Below are positions 58,282 through 64,000 of a stretch of 64,000 nt of DNA, in pieces (the stretch's first letter is position 1; each line of letters starts with the position of its first letter). Source of the stretch: Burkholderia arboris (GTDB taxonomy: Bacteria; Pseudomonadota; Gammaproteobacteria; Burkholderiales; Burkholderiaceae); contig NZ_CABVPX010000008.1 in the NCBI RefSeq assembly GCF_902499125.1, forward strand, positions 124,001-188,000, in the 5' to 3' direction. Made by a program: the position numbers and the translations under genes. The notes under the pieces are model-generated. The model searched no databases, was not told the DNA's origin, and saw nothing but the letters and a program-made list of their open reading frames with translations.

Positions 58282-59175
58282 ATGCTCAAGCGATACCCTT
58301 CGATCCAGTCGATGCAGGCGTTTCTGCAGGCCGCGCGGGTCGGCAGTTTTTCCAGCGCGGCGCGCCAGCTGGCGCTCACGCACAGCGCGATCAGCCAGCA
58401 GATCCGCTCGCTCGAGGAATTCATCGGCCAGCCGCTGTTCGCCCGCGCCGGCGGCCGCGTGATCCTGACCGATGCGGGCACGCTGTTCGCGAACCAGTTG
58501 TCGGACGGGCTCGAACAGATCGATCGCGCGCTGTCGTCGGTGAAAGGCCGCACGACCGGGCCGTCGCTCCGGCTCGACGTCGATCCGGAACTGATGCAGG
58601 GCTGGCTGCCCGCGCGGTTGCCGGAACTGATGCGCACGCTCGACGGCACGACGCTGACGGTCCTGTCCGCGCCGCGCCACGACCGCGATGCATTCGATCG
58701 CGTCGATGTTGCGCTGCGCTATGGCTACGGGGAATGGGAAGGTGTGGACAGCGCGCTGGTCTGCCCCGACCGGCTGACCGCGATGGCCGCGCCGGCGCTG
58801 CTCGAACGCTACGGGCTCACCGCGCCGCTCGCGCCCGAACAGGTGCTGGAGCTGCCGTTGCTCGGCTATACGAAACGGTCGTGGATTCCGTGGCTGGAAG
58901 CGGCCGGGCTCGAGCCCGTCGAACCCGAGACGATCGCGGTGTTCGACAACGCGGCGGGACTCGTCGCAACGCTCGCGTCAGGGCTCGGCGCGGGATTGGT
59001 CCGTGGCCTGCTCGCGGCCGACGCGCGCCGCGACGGCCGGCTCGTCGAACTCTGCACGATCGCGATTCCGACGCACTACAACCTCCATGCGATCTGGCCG
59101 CGCGAGCGGCACGCGCGCGTGAAGCCGCTGATCGACGCAATCGGTGCGCTGGTCGCGCAGTCGCTCGCGCCTTGA
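58282..59175 (+). CDS. LysR family regulator (GcvA-like)
   Basis: A 297-residue regulator with a helix-turn-helix (FSSAARQLALTHSAISQQIR) in the first 45 residues and an effector domain. The N-terminal style (YPSIQSMQAFLQAARVGSFS) is typical of the GcvA group. It is divergent from the molybdenum hydroxylase genes and is their likely regulator. It converges with the next LysR gene, 9 bp between stops. Confidence 0.88.
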   Translation: MLKRYPSIQSMQAFLQAARVGSFSSAARQLALTHSAISQQIRSLEEFIGQPLFARAGGRVILTDAGTLFANQLSDGLEQIDRALSSVKGRTTGPSLRLDVDPELMQGWLPARLPELMRTLDGTTLTVLSAPRHDRDAFDRVDVALRYGYGEWEGVDSALVCPDRLTAMAAPALLERYGLTAPLAPEQVLELPLLGYTKRSWIPWLEAAGLEPVEPETIAVFDNAAGLVATLASGLGAGLVRGLLAADARRDGRLVELCTIAIPTHYNLHAIWPRERHARVKPLIDAIGALVAQSLAP

Positions 59176-59184
59176 CCGGCGTGG

Positions 59185-60075
59185 TCAGGCCGTGAATCCC
59201 GCCGCGACCTCGCGCACGGTTTCAAGAAACGCACCGAGCACCGCCGACGTATCGTCCGCGCGGTAGCGCGCCTGCAGCGACACTTCCAGCTCCGGCGGCA
59301 ACAGCGGCACGAACGTGACGCCGCCCGTCGAAATCTGCCGTGACGACGCAGGCAGCAGCGCGACCCCCAGCCCTTCACGCACCAGCGACAGCAGCGTATG
59401 GACCTCGACGACCTCGTGCGCGATTTGCGGCGTGAAGCGTGCATCGACGCAACTCTGTTGCAGGAAACGCGCCAGTTGCGAGTGCCGCAAGCCGAACGAC
59501 ACGAACTGCTCTCCGGCCAGCTCGCCGAGCGCGATCGCATCGCGTGAAGCGAGCGGATGGCCCGGCGGCAGCACGGCCACGGCGGTTTCCCGCACAACGA
59601 TCTCGCTGCGGATCGACGGATCGTCCTGGAACAGCCGGAAGAAACACACGTCGAGCCGCTTCTCCTTCAGCGCGTCGATCTGTGCGGCCGGCGTCATCTC
59701 GTGCAGCGACCAGTGCACGTGCGGATGGCGTTCGGCGAACACGCGCAACGCGTGCGGGATCGGCGCGACCATCGCCGAACTGATGATGCCGACCGCCAGG
59801 CGCCCCACTTCGCCGCGCCCCGCGCAACGCGTGAGGTCGATCGCGCGATCGAACTGCGCGACGATCAGCGGCACCTGCTCCTTCAGTGTTTTCCCTGCCT
59901 CGGTCAACTCGACGCGATGCTGCGAGCGCACGAACAGCGCGGTGCCGAGCTGCTCCTCGAGCAGCCGGATCTGCTGGCTCAGCGGCGGCTGCGAGATATG
60001 GAGCCGCGCGGCCGCGCGCCCGAAATGCAGTTCGTCGGCCAGCACCGCGAAGTAACGCAACACACGCATATCCAT
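59185..60075 (-). CDS. LysR family regulator of the amidohydrolase-UbiD operon
   Basis: A 296-residue regulator. RVLRYFAVLADELHFGRAAA and ISQPPLSQQIRLLEEQLG form the helix-turn-helix of the CatR/BenM-like group, which commonly controls aromatic breakdown. It is divergent from the amidohydrolase-UbiD-UbiX operon across a 242-bp gap, so an aromatic or carboxylate effector is likely. Two in-frame ATGs (60075 and 60069) are possible starts. Confidence 0.88.
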   Translation of the reverse strand: MDMRVLRYFAVLADELHFGRAAARLHISQPPLSQQIRLLEEQLGTALFVRSQHRVELTEAGKTLKEQVPLIVAQFDRAIDLTRCAGRGEVGRLAVGIISSAMVAPIPHALRVFAERHPHVHWSLHEMTPAAQIDALKEKRLDVCFFRLFQDDPSIRSEIVVRETAVAVLPPGHPLASRDAIALGELAGEQFVSFGLRHSQLARFLQQSCVDARFTPQIAHEVVEVHTLLSLVREGLGVALLPASSRQISTGGVTFVPLLPPELEVSLQARYRADDTSAVLGAFLETVREVAAGFTA

Positions 60076-60131
60076 ATCGCAAACGTATCAAGAGCGTCAG
60101 TAAAAAATATTGTACAGAGCACATACGGCTT

Positions 60132-60175
60132 GTGACACTCGGTCCCAAGCAGCAGTGCACGTCGCAGTGTGTCAC
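60132..60175. promoter_or_regulatory. Spaced inverted repeat in the divergent LysR/amidohydrolase region
   Basis: GTGACAC (60132-60138) and its complement GTGTCAC (60169-60175) are 30 bp apart, with shared flanking ACTC. They lie between the LysR gene and the amidohydrolase operon. Possible operator; no other clear signal was seen in this 242-bp gap. Confidence 0.35.
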
Positions 60176-60317
60176 TCGATGCCGGCGAGGGGAAGGCGCG
60201 AAAAAAAAGCGCCTTGCAAAGGGCCGCATGAATCCGACCGACCGGGTCGCTTCATCGACGTGCCTGCCCGCGATCCGGCAACCGGCTTTTCCGGTTCCTC
60301 TCAAGGAGATCGAGTAG

Positions 60318-61220
60318 ATGATCATCGACACCAGCTGTTACCCGACGAATCTCGTCGACCTCGCGTGGCGTCACGACGGCCCGCCGTTCACCGGCGAACG
60401 CCTGATCGAGACGATGAACGGCCCGTTCCTCATCAACGGCAAGCCGCGCCGCGTCGACAAGGCGTTCATCCAGCCGCCGCAAGGCAACACCATCTATACC
60501 TATACCGACGGCGAAAAGTCGGGCACCGAATCGATCGACGCGTACATGGCGTACACGGTCGAGATGGTGCGCAAGCACCCCGACCGCTTCATCGGCTGCT
60601 TCGTGTACAACCCGCGCTGCGGCGTGGAGAACGGCGTCAACGCGATCGATCACTACGTGCGCAAGTTCGGCTTCAAGATGGTGCAGTTCCAGGCCAACAT
60701 GCACGCGTACCGGCCCGACCGCGCGCTCGACTGGCTGCGCCCCGCGCTGAAGAAATGCGCGGAACTCGGCGTGCTCGTGAAACTGCACACCGGCGACGGC
60801 CCGTACAGCATCCCGACCGAGTGGGTGCCGATGATCAAGGAATTCCCGACCGTCAATTTCATCATGGCGCACTTCGGCGTACAGACGGGCGGCGTCTACT
60901 GCTTCGAGCCGTTCCAGCTCGCGATGGATCTGCCGAACGTGTACTGCGAATCGGGCTGGTGCCTGCAGTCGCGCATCGTCGAATTCGCGAAGGTGCTGCC
61001 GAAACACAAGATCCTGTTCGGCTCCGACACGCCGCCGAACGAACCGGGCATGTGGCTGCGCCTGCTCGAAGTGCTCTGCTTCGACCCGCCGCAAGGGATG
61101 AATCTCGACGAGGACACGCTCGAGGATTACCTCGGCAACAACACCGCGCGAATGATCGGCCTCGAACCGACGCCCGCGCCGCGCACCGTCGACGAAGCGA
61201 AAGCGTTGCTCGCCGCGTGA
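60318..61220 (+). CDS. Amidohydrolase_2 family protein lacking the HxH motif
   Basis: A 300-residue TIM-barrel protein of the ACMSD-type amidohydrolase_2 family, a clear paralogue of the next gene over its whole length. Where the family has DTHxHP, this protein has DTSCYP, so both N-terminal metal ligands are gone (Ser6 and Tyr8). His157 (KLHTGDGPY), His185 (AHFGVQTGG) and Asp237 (GSDTPPNEPG) remain. It may be a catalytically silent partner of the second protein or have taken a different role. ATG 60318 follows AAGGAGA. It is first in the operon. Confidence 0.85.
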   Translation: MIIDTSCYPTNLVDLAWRHDGPPFTGERLIETMNGPFLINGKPRRVDKAFIQPPQGNTIYTYTDGEKSGTESIDAYMAYTVEMVRKHPDRFIGCFVYNPRCGVENGVNAIDHYVRKFGFKMVQFQANMHAYRPDRALDWLRPALKKCAELGVLVKLHTGDGPYSIPTEWVPMIKEFPTVNFIMAHFGVQTGGVYCFEPFQLAMDLPNVYCESGWCLQSRIVEFAKVLPKHKILFGSDTPPNEPGMWLRLLEVLCFDPPQGMNLDEDTLEDYLGNNTARMIGLEPTPAPRTVDEAKALLAA

Positions 61221-61254
61221 CGCGCGCCCCTCTCCCCCGATTCCGGAGCATTGC

Positions 61255-62160
61255 ATGATCATCGATACGCACCTGCACCCGACCAACCTCGTCGACGAGG
61301 CGTGGCGCCACACCGGCGAGCCGTTCACCGGCGAACGCCTGCTGAAGATGATGGACGGCCCGTACATCATCAACGGCAAGCCGCGCCGCATCGACATGGG
61401 CTTCATCCAGCCGCCGCCGGGCAACACCGGCTATCGCGACGGCAACCGCCGCGGCCGCGACGGCATCCGCGACTACATGGCGTATATCGCCGAACTCACG
61501 CAGAAGTACCCGGACCGCTTCATCGGCAACTTCACGTACAACCCGCGCTGGGGCCCGGAAAACGGCGCGGCGGAGCTCGAATTCCACATCAGGGAATACG
61601 GCTTCAAGATGGTGAAGCTGCACGCGAACATGCACGGCTACCGGCCCGATCGCGCGCTCGACTGGCTGCGCCCCGCGATGAAGGTCTGCGCGAAGTACAA
61701 CATCGTCGTGCTGATCCACACCGGCGACGGGCCGTACACGATCCCGACGCAGTTCTACCCGATCATCCGCGAGTTTCCGATGGTGAACTTCATCATCGGT
61801 CACTTCGGCATCCAGACGGGCGGCAACTACTCGTTCGAGGCGTTCTGGATGGCGATGGACACACCGAACGTGTACTGCGAATCGGGCTGGTGCTACCAGT
61901 CGCGCATCGTCGAGTTCGCGCGCGAGCTGCCGCGCAACAAGATCGTGTTCGGCACCGATTCGCCGCCGAACGAACCCGGCATGTGGCTGCGCGAACTGGA
62001 GATGCTGTGCGGGCCCGCGCCGCAGGGGATGGATCTCGACGAGGACGGCCTCGAGGACTACATGGGCAACAACATCGCCCGCCTCGTCGGCATCGAGCCG
62101 ACCAAGCCGCCGAAGGATCTCGACGAAGCGCAGAAGCGCCTGACGTCGACCTACCTGTAG
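61255..62160 (+). CDS. Amidohydrolase_2 family protein (ACMSD-type)
   Basis: A 301-residue metal-dependent TIM-barrel enzyme with the full set of likely ligands: His6 and His8 (DTHLHP), His155 (IHTGDGPY), His183 (GHFGIQTGG) and Asp235 (GTDSPPNEPG). Relatives include aminocarboxymuconate-semialdehyde decarboxylase and resorcylate decarboxylases as well as hydrolases. It starts 34 bp after its HxH-less paralogue and is followed by ubiD-like and ubiX-like genes. Decarboxylation or hydrolysis of an aromatic or heterocyclic acid is a fair guess. Confidence 0.88.
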   Translation: MIIDTHLHPTNLVDEAWRHTGEPFTGERLLKMMDGPYIINGKPRRIDMGFIQPPPGNTGYRDGNRRGRDGIRDYMAYIAELTQKYPDRFIGNFTYNPRWGPENGAAELEFHIREYGFKMVKLHANMHGYRPDRALDWLRPAMKVCAKYNIVVLIHTGDGPYTIPTQFYPIIREFPMVNFIIGHFGIQTGGNYSFEAFWMAMDTPNVYCESGWCYQSRIVEFARELPRNKIVFGTDSPPNEPGMWLRELEMLCGPAPQGMDLDEDGLEDYMGNNIARLVGIEPTKPPKDLDEAQKRLTSTYL

Positions 62161-62241
62161 CGCGCCGGCAGCCGGATCGCGTGCCGCCGCCGGCATGCGC
62201 GGGGTCCGGCCGTTCCTCTCCCGCATCCGACGGAGTGCATC

Positions 62242-63636
62242 ATGGCGTCCAGTCTTTTCACCGAGCAGCAGGATTTCCACCACTTCGCGAACGCGTATCG
62301 CGAACGCTTTCCGGACGACGTGCTGACGATCGGGCAGCCGCTGTCCGCCGACCAGGACGTCACGGCCGTCGTCGCGTCGCTTGCCGCGCGCGGCCGGCAT
62401 GACATGCTCGTCTGCGAGCGCGTCGACGGGCTGTCGACGCCGCTCGTCACCAACGTATTTGCCTCCCGCACACGCATCGGCCGGTTGTTCGGCGTCGATG
62501 CGAACGGGTTGTTCGACGCCTGGCAGCAGCGCGCAAACGCCCCCATCGCGCCGGTCGTCGTGCCGCACGGTCCTGTGCTCGATCACGTGGTCGAAGGCGA
62601 CGCGGTCGACATTGCGCAGTTGCCGATGATCCGCCACTTCGAAACCGATCGCGGCCCATACGTGACCAACGCGGTGATCGTCGCCGAAGATCCGGTGACG
62701 GGCGTCGCGAACCTCAGTTACCACCGCTCGATGCCGCATGCACGCAACGCGCTGGCGACGAGCCTGCATTCGCGCGGTCACCTGTGGCGGATGCTTCAGA
62801 CAGCGAAGGCGCGCGGCGACACGCTGAACGTTGCGATGGTGATCGGCGCGCATCCGCTGTTCATGCTCGCGGCCGCCGCGCGCGTGCCGTTCGGCGCGGA
62901 CGAGCGAGCAATCGCCGGCGGGCTGTTCGGCGCGCCGCTGCAACTCGTGCGCACGCCGCGTCACGGTATCGGCGTGCCCGCTGCCGCGGAGTTCGTGCTC
63001 GAAGGCACGATCGATCCCGACGCGCATGCCGAAGAAGGCCCGTTCGGCGAATTCACCGGCTATTCGTCAGACCGCTCGACCAACAACGTGCTGCGCATCG
63101 ACGCGATGATGCGGCGCAACGATGCATGGCTCGTCGACGTGGTCGGCGGCCCGTACGCGGAACATCTGACGCTCGCGCGGCTGCCGCGCGAAGCCGAGAT
63201 GAGCGAGAAGCTGAAAGCGCGCTTTCCGTCGGTCACCGCGATCCATTATCCGAACTCCGGCACGCACTTCCACTGTTACGTCGCGCTGAAGCAGTCGCGC
63301 GACGGCGAAGCGCGCCAGATCATGCTCGCACTGCTCGGCTGGGACCCGTACCTGAAGAACGTCGTCGCGGTCGACAGCGACATCGACATCGCCGACGACG
63401 CGCAGGTGCTGTGGGCGATCGCGACGCACTTCCAGCCGCACCGCGACCTGTTCGTCGTCGACGGCCTGCCCGGCAGCCCGCTCGATCCGTCGTCGTCGGC
63501 AGACGGCACGACGTCGCGGATGGGCATCGATGCGACGCGCGGCTCGCGCTTCGACAGCATACGCGCACGCGTCGGCGACGCCGCGGTGCAGCGCGCCGCG
63601 CAAGTCATTGCGCAACTCGGCGGAGCCACGCGATGA
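62242..63636 (+). CDS. UbiD family decarboxylase
   Basis: A 464-residue decarboxylase that uses prenylated FMN. The catalytic region EGPFGEFTGYSS carries the conserved acidic residues, and NLSYHRSMPHARN supplies the conserved Arg; GTHFHCYVALKQ and the C-terminal MGIDATR are typical. Members act on alpha,beta-unsaturated or aromatic acids. The next gene, overlapping by 4 bp, is a UbiX-type cofactor maker. ATG 62242 follows CGACGGAG. Confidence 0.92.
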   Translation: MASSLFTEQQDFHHFANAYRERFPDDVLTIGQPLSADQDVTAVVASLAARGRHDMLVCERVDGLSTPLVTNVFASRTRIGRLFGVDANGLFDAWQQRANAPIAPVVVPHGPVLDHVVEGDAVDIAQLPMIRHFETDRGPYVTNAVIVAEDPVTGVANLSYHRSMPHARNALATSLHSRGHLWRMLQTAKARGDTLNVAMVIGAHPLFMLAAAARVPFGADERAIAGGLFGAPLQLVRTPRHGIGVPAAAEFVLEGTIDPDAHAEEGPFGEFTGYSSDRSTNNVLRIDAMMRRNDAWLVDVVGGPYAEHLTLARLPREAEMSEKLKARFPSVTAIHYPNSGTHFHCYVALKQSRDGEARQIMLALLGWDPYLKNVVAVDSDIDIADDAQVLWAIATHFQPHRDLFVVDGLPGSPLDPSSSADGTTSRMGIDATRGSRFDSIRARVGDAAVQRAAQVIAQLGGATR

Positions 63637-64000
63637 GCGCGCGGCGGCTCGTGGTCGGCATCAGCGGCGCATCCGGCTTCGTGTACGGGATGCGGCTGCT
63701 CGCGCTGCTGCGCGATCTCGACATCGAGACGCACGTGGTCGTATCGCGCGCCGCCGCGCTGACGATGGCGCACGAGACCGACTTCAAGCTGTCCGACATC
63801 ACGGCGCTCGCCAGTGTGCTGTACCGCAGCGACGACATCGCCGCGCCGATTTCGAGCGGCTCGTTCCGCACGCTCGGGATGATCGTCGCGCCGTGCTCGA
63901 TGAAGACGCTCGCCGAAATCGCGAGCGGCCTTTCATCCGGCCTGATCTCGCGCGCGGCCGACGTCGTGCTGAAGGAGCGCCGCCGGCTCGTACTGCTCGC
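63633..64000 (+). CDS. UbiX family flavin prenyltransferase (3' end outside window)
   Basis: The first 122 residues or so of an enzyme that makes prenylated FMN for UbiD. The N-terminal VVGISGASGFVYGMRLL is the FMN-binding loop, and VAPCSMKTLAEIASGLSSGLISRAADVVLKERR is the family signature. The ATG overlaps the UbiD stop by 4 bp (ATGA), so the two are translationally coupled and this is a dedicated copy rather than the ubiquinone-pathway housekeeping one (inference). Confidence 0.93.
   Translation, partial: MSARRLVVGISGASGFVYGMRLLALLRDLDIETHVVVSRAAALTMAHETDFKLSDITALASVLYRSDDIAAPISSGSFRTLGMIVAPCSMKTLAEIASGLSSGLISRAADVVLKERRRLVLL

Overview
The window looks like a piece of a high-GC Burkholderia replicon, most likely from the Burkholderia cepacia complex. 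Two things point there: a complete Burkholderia-type pyochelin locus, and a 433-residue dialkylglycine decarboxylase whose active-site residues fall at exactly the numbering of the B. cepacia enzyme. Placement on chromosome 2 is inference from memory of related genomes. I saw no rRNA, tRNA, CRISPR array or intact insertion sequence.

Region 1 (1-10351) is an uptake-and-hydrolysis cluster. It holds a TonB protein (cut by the window edge), a TonB-dependent receptor, an MFS permease, an M81/MlrC-type metallopeptidase, a serine hydrolase of the class C beta-lactamase fold, a divergent membrane-anchored alpha/beta hydrolase and a PchR-like AraC regulator. The MlrC + beta-lactamase-fold + MFS set recalls the mlr system that breaks down microcystin, without MlrA. 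Two promoter regions share a 31-bp box with half-sites 21 bp apart, and a third carries part of it. No Fur box was seen.

Region 2 (10586-35780) is the pyochelin system. On the minus strand are pchR, pchEFGHI and fptABCX; on the plus strand is pchDCBA. PchA and PchB make salicylate, PchD activates it, PchE and PchF add two cysteines and cyclise them, PchG reduces, PchC edits, FptA imports, and FptX, PchH/PchI and FptC serve the inner membrane. Fur-box-like palindromes precede fptA, pchE and pchD. Most junctions overlap by 1-4 bp. The PchF thioesterase has Cys where Ser is usual.

Region 3 (35794-41664) holds the divergent dgdR/dgdA pair, an SDR oxidoreductase beside an AraC regulator, a second AraC regulator with a DUF2000 protein, and a VOC-fold protein.

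Region 4 (41730-45651) is a compact operon of an EgtD-like methyltransferase, an Fe(II)/2-oxoglutarate oxygenase and an EamA exporter, with a divergent LysR regulator. It looks like a small-molecule pathway that I do not recognise, and is one of the two best candidates for something undescribed.

Region 5 (45739-50721) is a livKHMGF branched-chain amino-acid ABC transporter with a near-consensus promoter, a long leader, two tandem hairpins after livK and a terminator after livF.

Region 6 (50722-55129) holds an orphan exported protein, a decayed Rhs fragment and a complete yfiR-yfiN-yfiB cyclic-di-GMP module.

Region 7 (55410-64000) has a Tat-exported two-subunit molybdenum hydroxylase with a divergent LysR gene. 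It is followed by a LysR gene divergent from an operon of two paralogous ACMSD-type amidohydrolases, a UbiD decarboxylase and a UbiX-type flavin prenyltransferase (cut by the window edge). The first amidohydrolase has lost its HxH metal motif. This is the other best candidate for new biology.
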